From assembly GCF_024498275.1 (NCBI RefSeq), contig NZ_CP101809.1:558001-622000 (forward strand): a stretch of 64,000 nucleotides of DNA, given 5' to 3'. Each line of letters starts with the position of its first letter. Positions within the stretch are counted from its first letter, which is position 1. Under the pieces are notes generated by a model. That model did not search any database, had not been told where the DNA came from, and saw only the letters and a list, made by a program, of their open reading frames with translations. The position numbers and the translations under genes are program-made. Source of the stretch: Mycoplasmoides fastidiosum. Its GTDB lineage: Bacteria > Bacillota_I > Bacilli_A > Mycoplasmatales > Mycoplasmoidaceae. This document shows, piece after piece, positions 20,921 to 32,164 of this stretch.

Positions 20921-21130
20921 TACTAGGCTAAATTATTTTTATTAATTTGAAAAATTAAATGTCTTATAACCGTTTAACCCTAGCCAAAATGAAGCAAAAA
21001 CGTTTTTGATTAACTCTAATCAGAAATGATAGGTCTTGCATTTTTTTCTAGAAAATAAACGCATTTTTCAACTTTGAAAGTTTAAAACAAAACCTATTTT
21101 TTCGTTTCAGGAAAGAATAGGTTTTTTATT
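20914..21130 (+). promoter_or_regulatory. oppA4 leader: promoter, short ORF, antiterminator and terminator (leader 4)
   Basis: The -10 TATACT (20919-20924, preceded by TTTGT) is followed by AAATTATTTTT (20930-20940). ATAGGTCTTG (21029-21038), at the end of a small hairpin and inside the short ORF, pairs with CAAAACCTAT at the terminator's left side with one mismatch. The terminator stem is AAACCTATT (21090-21098) with AATAGGTTT (21116-21124), extended inside by TTTTC/GAAAG. The lipoprotein ATG is nearly 200 bases further downstream. Confidence 0.6.
20959..21051 (+). CDS. Putative leader peptide of oppA4 (30 residues)
   Basis: Begins MSYNRLTLAKMKQKRFWLT (one TGA read as Trp) and ends CIFF before TAG. 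It has no sequence similarity to the leader ORFs of copies 1-3, but it occupies the same place and contains the antiterminator segment. Confidence 0.35.
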
Positions 21131-21317
21131 TTTAATTTTTTAAATTTTGTGACATTTACGCAAAATAATTATTAGTAATTTTCAGGAGGTTTATTTTTCA
21201 AATCTTTTCTCTTTTTCAAAAAAGAAAAAATAATTACATAACAAAACTAATAACAATTTTATTATTAAGTATTAATAAAAATTTTTATCACATTAAATTT
21301 ATAAGAAATAACTCACA

Positions 21318-23951
21318 ATGAAACCCAATTTTTCTAAAATTAAAAAAACATGATTAATACCATTGAGTTCAGTGTTATCCATGACAGCCGGAGTTTTAAT
21401 GGCAGCATGTTCTTCACAACAACTCCCATATGCTAGAAAGGAAGTTTATTATAAAGATAATAAATCTACTTCTCAAATTCATAATAATCCTTTTACTTAT
21501 GATTACACTGTTGACACTACTGTGACAGAGTATAGTGGATTAATCAGTAATAACCTAATTGAATATCAATATTCAGGAGAAACCAAAATGGATGTTGATG
21601 GCAAAATTATTGATAATCAATATAGTCGTTACAAAATTGGTTTTGATCTGGGAAGTGCAATTTATATCACTAAAAAAGATCAGACTGAACCAGAAGTTTT
21701 TGATAATGATGAAACTGATCATGAAGAAGATGATCTTATTTATGCGGGAGTTAAAAAATTATTATCAAATAATCCGCGCTCACTTAATAGCAAAAATTTT
21801 CGTGATGCTTTAAAAACCGCAACTAAATTACAAGTAGTTATTAGAGATAATGTTTACTGATCTGATGCTAAAGGTAATAAAACTAAATATAAAGTAACTG
21901 CAGAAGATTTTTATACTAAATATTTACGCACAGCTTTAACTGACACTACTTACCGTCGTTCTCATGGTGGATCTGAAAAAATTGATAATCAAATGATTAA
22001 TGAAGTTTTTAAAAACCAACTAAATTCAGAAAACCGTTTTTCTACATCATCATTATTCACTAATGAATATTTAATAAGTTTATTTGATGTTGACGCTGAT
22101 AAACTAAAAGACAAAAAACATTTCTTATCTAAAATCACTGATGCACAAGGTGTTAGTCAAGATGCGATAACTTTTGAAGCAAAATCTAATAACACTCAAG
22201 CTAATTTTGAAAATTTTACTGACAAAGTTCTGCTTAATACTGCTTTCTTTTCTGCTGCACCAACTGAATACATTCGGGATAATAATCCCCAAAAAAATCC
22301 TCAAGGTTTAACCCAAGAAGCAGCTGATAGTGGTTATTATTGATACGGTGCGAATATTTCTGACATGTTATCAGCTGGGAAATATTATGTAAGTCGATCT
22401 GATTTACAATTTAAAATTTATCAAAAAAACCCAAACTTTTATGATTCAGCATGGGTTAATGATCCAAAAACAATTGAAACCATTACCACAGAATATGATG
22501 GAAGCGATCGGTTAGCTTTTTATAATGCTGAATTCGCTTCTTATCAAGATGGAATTAGTTTCACTACGAATTTTCAAAATTTAACCGACCAACAAAAACT
22601 AAGTGTTCAACGCAATCCCGAAAAATTTAATTTAAATTACCGAAGAACACCAGATTATAACGATGTTGGAATTACAATTGGTTGACAACCCAATATCTAC
22701 CCATCACCTAATCAAGGCAACACTCCAGTTAATTACAATTTCAATGATGCTTTTGCTTTAATGATGTGGGGAAAAACCATTAAAGAAATGGAAGCTGGTG
22801 ATCAAGATTTAACTAAACATTATTGAGTTGGTGATGGATATCTTTTCCGTTCGATTCTTTCTCAAGCAATCAATTATTATGGTTTTACAACTGTAGCAGA
22901 TAGCAGAAAAGTATTTTGAGGCGGATTAGCTCGACCAGATGGATTAATTAATGGTAAAGATGCTGAAACCAGTTCTAAAAAACGTTTAATTGATTTTGAA
23001 AATCAAAATGAGTTTTTCTTTTATAACGCTCAAGGTGAAAAAATTAGTAAAACACTAGCTCAAGATCAAGAACATTGACAAAAAAATCAAAACCAAAATA
23101 ACATTGGCTTCCAAACTCCACAGTTTGAAAAATTAAAAGAAGAAATGAAGACATTATTAGCTAAATTTTATGGTGATAGTGGTTTAGCGAAAAAAATTAC
23201 TGGTAATAAGAACCAAAAAATTGAAGTAACTTTTACTGAAGGATCACGATCAACTAGTGCTCAGCGCAGAAATGCTAATACAAATGCTTTAAATGTTTTA
23301 AATTCATTAGACCCAGAACATTTAAATTTTAAAATTGAGCCATTTGTTGAAGAATCACTGAATGTTTTCTTTTCTAACAAAAATGCAACCACCATTTTTG
23401 GTTGGGGATATGATCTAGATAGTTATGGTGGTTTTTTAGAATTAATCACTTATCCAAACCGAATTAATACTTTATTTAATTCAATGGCTATTTTTGCTGA
23501 TGCCGATAAAAGCAGTGATAATGAGATCAAACAAAAAGCAACTCAATATCCAGAATTCACTAAATTTGCAACAAAATTTAGTAAATCTTCAGAAGTTTTC
23601 TCAATCAAAACAGAAGAAGAATCTATTAGTTTTGAGCAATTTAAAAATGCTAAAAACAAAGATTGAGCTAATTTAGGAACATTTATGAAAACAGGAAAAG
23701 GACAAAGTCAATATAACACTAATTTTGCTTTCACTAAATTTGCAGTTGATTATGCTCGAGAATTAACAAATGAAGAATCAGCTAAACTAAACCAGGAAAT
23801 TAATTCATTACTTGGATTTGCTTTTCCCTCAGAAAACAGTTATTCGCATTTTAAAAACCCAACTGAAATTTTAATTAATCAAAAATACGTTTATCCAATT
23901 CAACCATACAGTGATAATTTATTATTAAACAAATTCATTAAATTGCGTTAG
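21318..23951 (+). CDS. OppA-like oligopeptide-binding lipoprotein 4
   Basis: 877-residue lipoprotein. The signal peptide MKPNFSKIKKTWLIPLSSVL... ends in LMAAC. Landmarks are LTQEAADSGYYWYGANISDML, QKNPNFYDSAW, FNDAFALMMWG and a C-terminal SAKLNQEINSLLGFAF. Copy 5 is its closest relative: both have LMAAC, MMWG and end NRFIK-like. It lies directly after oppF and probably serves the same importer. The long 5' untranslated stretch (21131-21317) between the leader terminator and the ATG has no recognisable element. The frame is intact. Confidence 0.85.
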
Positions 23952-23976
23952 TTTTATTCATTATTTAAAATAATTA

Positions 23977-24016
23977 AAACCCGTTCATTGTCTTAAAAAC
24001 AATGAACGGGTTTTTT
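23977..24016 (+). terminator. Intrinsic terminator after oppA4
   Basis: AAACCCGTTCATTGT pairs with ACAATGAACGGGTTT around a short loop, followed by six T. A strong bidirectional-looking stem between oppA4 and the convergent Gly-rich gene. Confidence 0.85.
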
Positions 24017-24095
24017 ATGAAATAAAATAAAAAAGTAAATTAAATTTTCTATAAAAGATTATTACATATATTTAATTATGGTCTTGAAATGTTTT

Positions 24096-25341
24096 TTAAG
24101 CAAAAGCTTTTAAATAAAAACTTTCTTTTATTTCTTTAGGACTAGATATTGCTATTGTTTCAGATGCTATTTTTTCTAATTTTAAAAAATTTCATCAATT
24201 TTCTAAAATCTTTCTAATTAATGATGTTTCTGATTTTGATGATCCAAACTTAATTAAATTATTTTTAAATTCTTTTAAATTAGAAAGCATGTCATATATT
24301 ACTATTAACATTCCTTCACCAGGATTACCAAATAAATCTTTTAATTTTTCTGTATCCATGATGTAAATTCAATTAACCATATTAGTAACTGGGCGTCTAC
24401 TTTTTGAAATTCTTGCTTCTATTTTTGATTTATCTGCTTCTAATTGGTTAATATAGTGATCAAAATATGAAATTATTCGATTTCTATTTTGATCATCTCT
24501 TAAGAATTTTTGAAGGGTAATTTCTGGTATTAATTTTCTAAGATCTTCAAAATTTCCTGCCATTGATTTCCCATAATTTCATGCTTGTCTACCTATTTCT
24601 TTAAGTTCAGCTTTTATTCTTAAAGCTTCAGATTCTATTCTTACATGATCTTCAGTTCTGTTAGGATATCTTTCCTCACTTGTTTTGTAATTATTATTGC
24701 TTCGACTAGGGCTGTTTCGACCGCCTTTTAAACTTCTGCTACTTCCACTACCCTTACCAATTCGATTACCGCCTTGGCCAAGACTATTGCCTCCTGAACC
24801 ACCTCTGCTAACATTGCTGCCTCGAGCAGAACTGCTTCCACCAACTCTACCAAGATTACTTCCGCCGCTCCGACCAGAACTGCTTCAACCCGAACCACCT
24901 CTGCTAACATTGCCACCCCGACCAGAACCACTTCAGCCACCTCCGCCTCCGCCAATCCGACCAAGACCACTTTCACCACCTCTAGCAAGACTGCTAATAT
25001 CAACTCCACCACCGCATTCTATTGAATTGTCACAATAAAGCAAGAGCGAGGTTTCAAAATGAGTTGATGACATTTTAGTTGAACCCCAATTATAAGCATT
25101 GGCAATATTCAAGGCTACAAAATTTCTTTTTTTATAAGTTGTTAAAGCTACAGATTCAGAATCCATATTTTTTTCTTTTTGAATTTAAATTAGTAAAATT
25201 TAAATCAATTGAATTCTGTTCTGAATTATCAAAATTACTACTTACATTTTTAATTAAACTAAAAGATGAAGTAACTAATGCAGTTCCAAAAATGAAAATG
25301 GAAAATTTTTTAAAAAAGAATATTTTTTCATACTTGTTCAC
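24096..25341 (-). CDS. Gly/Ser/Arg-rich putative secreted protein with a frame break
   Basis: Unrecognised. The minus strand encodes a signal-peptide-like start (MNKYEKIFFFKKFSIFIFG... at 25341), but that frame ends 70-odd codons on. The rest is an intact frame of 356 residues from ATG 25166. Removing one A from the A runs at 25168-25180 would join them. The joined protein has about 50 residues of ordinary sequence and then roughly 110 residues built from GG, SRGGSG, SSSGRSGG and NVSRGG-like units (24690-25020). A C-terminal domain of about 200 residues with helical character follows, with segments such as MAGNFEDLRKLIPEI and LENWWNFLKLEK. The Gly-rich coding stretch is strikingly GC-rich for this genome. 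It is embedded in the opp region but transcribed against it. A cell-surface or secreted role is only a guess. Confidence 0.55.
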
Positions 25342-25613
25342 CTAAAAAATAATTGTTTAAATATCTATGAAAAATTAATTAGATCCATTCAGGATTTAGT
25401 GATGAAACAAAATATATTGTTCTTGCACTAAAATAGTTATTTAAAAATTGATTTAACAATAAACGAATCTAATTAATACACTTATAAATTCATATTTTTT
25501 ATTTATTTTAAAAATTTTTTCAATTTATTTAATTTAGTGTGGACAATTTTTATTGGTATTTCCTGAAAATAAAAGTGAAATTTTCGCAATTATTTCGCAT
25601 AATTGTAAATCTA

Positions 25614-25857
25614 TGTGATAACATCTTAATGATATAAAAGTTATTTTTTCACACCAAGAAAATCAGACTGATTCTTGTTAAAAATATCATAGAAACTATC
25701 ATGATTTGATTCTTGTTTATGGAAAAAATATTTAGGTTTATGATTTTATTTTGAATGCAATAAAATAGTATTTGAATGATAGAAACTAAAGTTCATTCAA
25801 CGAAATAAAAAACCTATTTATTCTATTAACACAAAAGAATAAATAGGTTTTTTATTT
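25614..25857 (+). promoter_or_regulatory. oppA5 leader: promoter, short ORF, antiterminator and terminator (leader 5)
   Basis: The extended -10 TGTGATAACAT (25614-25624) is followed by GTTATTTTTT. TTAGGTTT (25732-25739) inside the short ORF is complementary to the AAACCTA of the terminator left arm. The terminator is a perfect 16-bp stem, AAAACCTATTTATTCT (25809-25824) with AGAATAAATAGGTTTT (25836-25851), then T. The remaining stretch 25342-25613 shows nothing recognisable. Confidence 0.6.
25701..25763 (+). CDS. Putative leader peptide of oppA5 (20 residues)
   Basis: MIWFLFMEKIFRFMILFWMQ, using two TGA as Trp. It is the shortest of the eight leader ORFs and highly hydrophobic. It covers the antiterminator in a different reading frame from leaders 6 and 7 although the RNA there is nearly identical, so peptide sequence is not conserved with them. 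Confidence 0.3.
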
Positions 25858-25961
25858 TTACAAACATTATTTTAAATTTATTTTTATCAAAATTTTATCA
25901 GCCTGTTTTTTAAGTCATCTAAATAAAAAAATTTAAATATTTATTAAAAACTGGAACAAAT

Positions 25962-28601
25962 ATGAGACTTAATTTCTCAAAATTAAAAAGACGTTGATTT
26001 TTACCATTAAGTTTTATTGCTACAACCTCAAGTGGGATTTTAATGGCAGCTTGTTCTGCTAATCCTTTACCTCATACAATAAATCAGATTTATCAAAAAT
26101 CTAATATTAAATCAGGAGATCGTAAATTGTATGCTTTTGGAGAAGATGACACAATCAGCTCTGCAGTTGCAGCCGATTTTGAATTAAAGGGTTCCCGATT
26201 ACTAGAATATGTTTATTCAGGTGAAACTAGATTAAATGGTAAAGGTGAAGTTATTGGTGATAATTACACTGATTTCAAAATTAGTTTGGGTTTGGCTGAT
26301 GCTGTCTATGTAACTAAAAAGGATCAAACTCAACCAGAAGTTTTTGATACTGATGAAGTTGACGGAACACCAGAAATTGATTTAATTTATACTGGAGTCA
26401 GACGTTTAACATCAACTAATCCACGATCAGTTAACAGTAAACATTTTGCTGAAGCAATAAAAACAGCTACGAAACTACAATTTACCATTAAAGATGATGT
26501 TTATTGAATTGATGCGCAAGGAAATAAAACAGACTATAAAGTTACTGCTGAAGATTTTTATACTAAGTATTTGCGAACAGCTCTAACTGAAACTTCTTAT
26601 CGCCGTGCCCACGGTGGATCAAAAGCTGCTGATGAAAAAGCAATTAACGAAGTTTATTTAAATAAGCTGCCGTCTTCTAACAGATTTTCTGAATTATCTA
26701 AATATAGTAATGAATACTTAATTAAATTATTTGATGTAGATTCAGAAAAACTAAAAGAAAAAAATACTTTTTTAACCAAAGTAACTGCGGGTAATGTTCA
26801 AAAAGATGCAGTAACAATGGAAACAGCTGCCAATGCAACAAGTTCTGATTGAACTAATTTTTTAACCAAAACAATTTTAACTGCGGGTTATTTCTCACCT
26901 GCACCAACTGAATACATCAAAGCTAATAATCAAAAAAATAATTTTGACGGTATTACAGGTATTGCCGCTGAAAGTGGTTATTATTGATATGGCGCTGATT
27001 ATTCTAAAATGTTGTATAGTAGCCCTTATTATTTGAGTAAGAAAAATGATCAGTTTGACATCTATACTAAAAATCAATACTTTTATGATCAAGCTTGAGT
27101 GAATGATCCGAAAAGTGTTAATTTAATTACCTTGGAATATATTGGCACTGATCCAGCAACTTTTCGTGATGCTACATTTAATGATTTTAAAGATGAAACA
27201 GTTTATAACATTCGCTATTCTGCCTTAACTCAAAATCAGAGAAATGAAGTTAATAAAGAACCTGAAAAATTTAACTTAAATTATATTAAAACTCCTGATT
27301 ACAATACAATTCCTACAGCTATTTTATGACAACCTAATCCTTATCCTGTCAATATTTCTCAAGATAGCAAAAAACATGGATATGCTTTTAATGATGCTTT
27401 TGCTTTAATGATGTGAGGTAAATCAACTAAGGATTTAGAAACTAAAGATCAAGATTTAACTAGTCATTATTGAGCAGGTGATGGTTATATTTTTCGAGCT
27501 ATTTTATCTCAAGCAATTAATTATTATGCTTTTGTTAATGAAATTAATGACAACCAAACTTTTTGGGGTAGTTTAGCTCGTCCTGATGGTTTAATTGGAG
27601 GAACTGATGCAGAGACTTCTACACAAAAACATTTAACTGATTTTGAAAATCAAGAAGAATATTTCTTTTATGGATCTGATAACACTAAAATTAGTAAAAC
27701 TTTAAAACAAGATCAGGATCACTGAGCTAATAACACCAATAACCAAAAGAAATCTTTTCAATCTGCTAATTTCGAACAATTAAAAACAGAAATGGAAAAA
27801 TTATTAGATAAATTTTATAATACAGGTGGTTTAGGAAATAGTTTAACTGACAATAATAAAAAGATTGAAATGACTTTTTATGAAGGTAGTTTAAGTTTGT
27901 CAGCTAAAGAAAAAACCGCTGCTCAAAATGCAATTGAAGTACTAAATTCCTTGGATTCTAAAAATCGATTACATTTCAAAACAGAACCAATAACTTATGA
28001 TATTTATAGCAATATATTTTTAACTAATAAATCTGCTAATACTTTTGCTGGTTGAGGTTATGATGTCAATACTTACGCAGGTTTTTTAGGTTTTTTCTTT
28101 TTTCTTAATGAAAGATTAACATTTGTACAATCATTGTCATATTTTGCTGATGATAGTAGCACATCTACTGATAGTGTGCTAAAACAAAGAGTAACTCAAT
28201 ATCCAGAATTTACCAAATTAGCTAAAAAATTTAAAGAATCTACTATTATTTTTTCTCAAACCGATGGAGCAAAATCCATTACTTTTGAACAATTTAAAAA
28301 TGCTAAAAATAGTGATTTAACCAATCTTGCTAATTTTATGAAAGCTGATACAAATAGTAAATATGATGCTGGTTTTAGTTTTGCTAAATTTGCCCTTGAT
28401 TATTTCAAAGGATTAACTAATGCTGATGCTGCTAAATTAAACCAAGAAATTAGTTCTTTAATAGGATTTTCTTTTAACAGTCGGGGTGGTTATACTCGAG
28501 AAAAAATTGCACTTCCTTTTTTATTAAATGGTCATTATATTAGTCCCAACATGGCTTATGGGAATGGTGCAGTTTACAACCGCTTCATTAAAGTTCGTTA
28601 A
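25962..28601 (+). CDS. OppA-like oligopeptide-binding lipoprotein 5
   Basis: 879-residue lipoprotein starting MRLNFSKLKRRWFLPLSF, lipobox LMAAC. It has GIAAESGYYWYGADYSKML, NQYFYDQAW, FNDAFALMMWG and AAKLNQEISSLIGFSF. It is most like copy 4 and the pair probably arose by duplication; the Gly-rich gene now lies between them. The frame is intact. A strong terminator follows. Confidence 0.85.
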
Positions 28602-28625
28602 AAAAATTTCATAAATAATTTATTG

Positions 28626-28664
28626 AATCCGTTTGGTCTTTTTAAAAAAAGACCAAACGGATTT
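28626..28664 (+). terminator. Intrinsic terminator after oppA5
   Basis: AATCCGTTTGGTCTTTTT pairs with AAAAAGACCAAACGGATT, followed by TCTTTTTT. Confidence 0.85.
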
Positions 28665-28731
28665 CTTTTTTGTAATTAATAAAACCAAAATAATTAATTT
28701 TGTTTTAAAAAAATCAAACAACTTGAGCAAC

Positions 28732-28967
28732 TATGTTATAATTCGACTAAATTATTTTTTAACTTTGGTTGCAAATGTTATTCATTCGTTTTACTATCAT
28801 GATTACAACTATTATTTCTTACTTGTTATTGAGTAAGAAATATTTAGGTTTGCAATTTTGGTTGTTTCCAACGAATCAGTTAATTTTTTTGAAAAAATAA
28901 ACCAATAAAAAATTAGCCGCAAAAATTAAAAACCTATTTATTCTTTTTTGAATAAATAGGTTTTTTT
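28732..28967 (+). promoter_or_regulatory. oppA6 leader: promoter, short ORF, antiterminator and terminator (leader 6)
   Basis: The extended -10 TATGTTATAAT (28732-28742) and AAATTATTTTTT (28749-28760) are followed by a hairpin ATTTCTTACT / AGTAAGAAAT. Immediately after that comes TAGGTTTGCAATTTT (28845-28859), which pairs with AAAATTAAAAACCTA before and within the terminator arm with two mismatches. The terminator is AAAAACCTATTTATTC (28928-28943) with GAATAAATAGGTTTTT (28950-28965), then T. Confidence 0.7.
28775..28900 (+). CDS. Putative leader peptide of oppA6 (41 residues)
   Basis: Begins MLFIRFTIMITTIIS and contains YLLLSKKYLGLQFW. The leader-7 ORF has YLVSSKEFLGWQFF at the same relative position, so the two share the pattern YL-x-x-SK-x-[YF]-LG-x-QF. 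The hydrophobic first part resembles a membrane segment. Confidence 0.45.
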   Translation: MLFIRFTIMITTIISYLLLSKKYLGLQFWLFPTNQLIFLKK

Positions 28968-29074
28968 GTTTTTAGTAACATTGGCTCGTTTTATTCCAAA
29001 ACCAAACTAAACCAATTAAAAAATAATTTATTCTGAACAAAATAATTAATTTCATTAAATAAAGGATCGCAAAA

Positions 29075-31768
29075 ATGAAACCCAAATTTTGAGTAAAACC
29101 AAAAACTGCTTTTTGATGTGGTAGTTTGGTTACTGCTGTAAGTACTAGTTTGGTCTTAGCGGCATGTTCATCAACTACAGCCCCATATACTCGGAACGAG
29201 TTTTTAACTAAAAATAATGTCTCTGCCACAGATATTCGTTTAGATGCGTTTCGGCATGATTACACCTTACAAGCAACTGCTAAAACCGAATTAAGTAATT
29301 CTTTAGCTGCACCATTAATTGAATACGAATACTCTGGTAAAACCGAATTAAACGGTCAAGGTGAAGTGCAAAATAATAATTACACTCGATACCGAATTCG
29401 GTTGAGTTTAGCTAAAGCTGTTTATGTGACCCAAAAAGATAATCCTGCTGTACCTCTAGTTTTTGACAATGATAATGTAACTGAAAATCTTGAAGTAGAT
29501 GATCCTTTATTTACTGGAGTTAAAGTTTTACGTTCTAATGACAATCGTTCAGTTAACAGTGATGCATTTAATGCCGCTTTAAAAAAAGCAACTAAAGTCC
29601 AGTTCACTTTAAAAGATAATATTTACTGAGCTAATGCTCAAGGCGAAAAAACTAAGTACCAACTTGTTCCTGAAGACTTTTTTGTTAAATATGCTCGCAC
29701 AGCTTTACAAGATCAGGATTATCGTCACGCCCAAGGTGGTTCAGTTGCAGCGGATCAATTTGCGGTTGCTAAAACTTATCACAATAAACTAAAAGCGGAT
29801 AATCGTTTTAGTGTTCAAAGTAATTACAGTAATGAATATCTAATTAAATTATTTGATATTGATTCAGAAAAATTACGGCATGAAAACACTTTCATCACAC
29901 CAGTTAACGTTGGTGGAGTTGAACAAAAAGCCATTACTTTTGATGGGGTTAGTGGTGCAACCCAACCTGATTTTGTCAACTTTTTTGCAAAAGCTTTATT
30001 TAATGCCAACTACTTTACTCCCGCCCCAAGTCAGTTTATTGCTGAAAACATGGCCAAAAATCCAAAAGATGTCACTGGATTAGCAGCTCAAGTTGGTTAT
30101 TATTGATATGGGGCAGATTTTAAAGACATGTTGTATGTCGGACCATATTATGTTACTCGCTCAGATACCCAATTTGAATCTTATGAAATGAATCCCCAAT
30201 TTTATGATCAAACTTGGGTTAAAGCAGCAGATTCAGTGCGTCGGGTTGTAGTGCAAAATGATACTACTGATCCATTAGTTTTCCGTCAAAGTGAATTTGA
30301 AGAATACCGTCAGGGAAACGTGGCGCGAATTAATTTTGCCAACTTAGATGATCAACAACGCGCAACTGTTTTAACCAGCAAAACAAATGAATTTAATTTA
30401 AATTATGAAAAAGTTCCTGATTACAATTCCACTGGTCGGGGACTGCTTGCTTGAAAACCAATCGTTTATTCTGATCCGGCTAATCCACTAACTACAACCA
30501 CTCCATACGCATTTAATGATGCTTTTTCGTTATTAATGTATGGTGTGAACAAAAAAGATTTAGAAGCAGGCAAACAAGATGTCAATTATTACTGAACTGG
30601 GGATGGGTATATTTTCCGGTCCTTATTATCCCAAGCCTTTAATTATTATGCATTTAACAACACCATCAATACTGATACTAGTTTTTGAGGAAGTGTTGCT
30701 CGTCCAGACGGATTAATCGAAGGATCTGATCAAGCAACCAGTCCAAAGAAACGTTTATCCCAATTTGAAAACCAGTACAGTTTTTTCTTTTATGGTGGGG
30801 CAAATAATCAAACTCGGTTTGAACGCACTTTAAAACAAGATCAAGAGCGGTTTGTTAACAGTCAACAAAATCGCGAAGCCGGAATTCAAGCTGCTAATTT
30901 TGATTTATTAAAAGCCGAAATGCAACGGCTGTTAAATAAATTTTATGGTGCAGGTGGTTTAGGTGAAAGTTTAAAAAATGATCCCGAGAACAAACAGGTT
31001 AAACTAATCTTTTATGACCGGTTCCAAAACACACCAGCGGTTCGTCGTGCAGCAACTGAATCAGCTCTAACTGCTTTAAAAGCTTTAGATCCGGAACAAA
31101 AACGGATTGATGTTTCCCAAGAAGCAGCCACTTCAGTAAATGAACCAATCGTAAGACTGGGTAAGGCACCATATTCTTATTCTGGTTGACATTATGATGT
31201 CGATAGTTATGCCGGCTTTTTACAATTTTTCTTGTATGCTAACCGTGATTATTCTTTATTCACTGCTTTATTTAGTTTTGATCCAGCTGATGATACTTCA
31301 ACCACTCCAAAAACTAATCAAGCCCAATCAGCTAGTCAAGCAAATGTAGTGCGGTTTAAAAACTTTCCCGAATTTAGTAAATTCGCTAAAGCCTTCAAAG
31401 AGTCTAAAACTGTTTTTCCCGACATTGATTCAAGCAATTCTTCCCAACTTTATCAAAAACTGAAAAAAGCCAATAATAAAGACTGAAGTAATGTTTATGA
31501 AGTAATGCGTCCTGAAGGGAACACTGAATATAATACCGTTTTAGCCCTTTCTAAATTTGGTTTAGAATACGGTCGAACTTTAACCAATGAACAATCAGCA
31601 ACCTTAAACCAAGAAATCACTTCGTTAATGGGCTTTAGTTTGAATTCTGCAGCTGGTTATCAATTATCTGATAAACCACTCCCACTGTTAATTAACAGAC
31701 ACTATGATGTTCCGGTCAGTGTAGAATCTGGTTCATTATCGAAATTATTTGTTCGTGTGCGCAATTAA
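29075..31768 (+). CDS. OppA-like oligopeptide-binding lipoprotein 6
   Basis: 897-residue lipoprotein. Start MKPKFWVKPKTAFWCGS, lipobox VLAAC. Landmarks are GLAAQVGYYWYGADFKDML, MNPQFYDQTW, FNDAFSLLMYGVN and TLNQEITSLMGFSLNSA. With copies 7 and 8 it forms a third subgroup sharing FRHDYT after the lipobox and the LLMYGVN/GSN motif. The frame is intact. No clear terminator follows before leader 7. Confidence 0.85.
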
Positions 31769-31812
31769 GTTTGTCCCAAAATTAATTTAAAAAAAGTGAA
31801 AACAATTTTAGT

Positions 31813-32067
31813 TGTGCTATAATTCTGGATAAATTATTTTTTATTTTTAACCCCAAAAATGTCCTTAATTTGTTTATCAATCAACCTTAAGAAGACAACC
31901 ACTCCTTACTTGGTTTCAAGTAAGGAATTTTTGGGTTGACAATTTTTTGATAAAGCAAAACATTTATTTAAAACCAATTAATGAAACCGCTTTAATTAGT
32001 TTTAATCTAACAAAAATTTGAAAACCTATTTATTCGTATGCCACAGAATAAATAGGTTTTTTTATTG
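31813..32067 (+). promoter_or_regulatory. oppA7 leader: promoter, short ORF, antiterminator and terminator (leader 7)
   Basis: The extended -10 TGTGCTATAAT (31813-31823) and AAATTATTTTTT (31831-31842) precede a hairpin ATTCCTTACTTG / CAAGTAAGGAAT. GGGTTGACAATTTTTTG (31933-31949) follows directly and can pair, with G-U pairs and few mismatches, with CAAAAATTTGAAAACC. The terminator is AAAACCTATTTATTC (32021-32035) with GAATAAATAGGTTTT (32046-32060), then T. The hairpin stem differs from leader 6 by changes on both sides. Confidence 0.7.
31859..31981 (+). CDS. Putative leader peptide of oppA7 (40 residues)
   Basis: Begins MSLICLSINLKKTTTPYLV and continues SSKEFLGWQFF, with one TGA as Trp. It resembles the leader-6 ORF in its central block. 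It spans the pre-antiterminator hairpin and the antiterminator. Confidence 0.45.
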
Positions 32068-32164
32068 GCTTCAACACATTAACGGGGTTAAAAACCAGAC
32101 TAATTACCAAAATAATTTTCTCTTTTTGTCCAAAATTTATTTAATAAATATGAGGTTAACCATC

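Noticed and set aside
24697-25038. Plus-strand Pro/Leu-rich frame opposite the Gly-rich gene
   Set aside because: It is the mirror image of the GC-rich Gly/Ser repeats. The minus-strand frame continues far beyond the repeats with ordinary protein sequence; the plus one does not.
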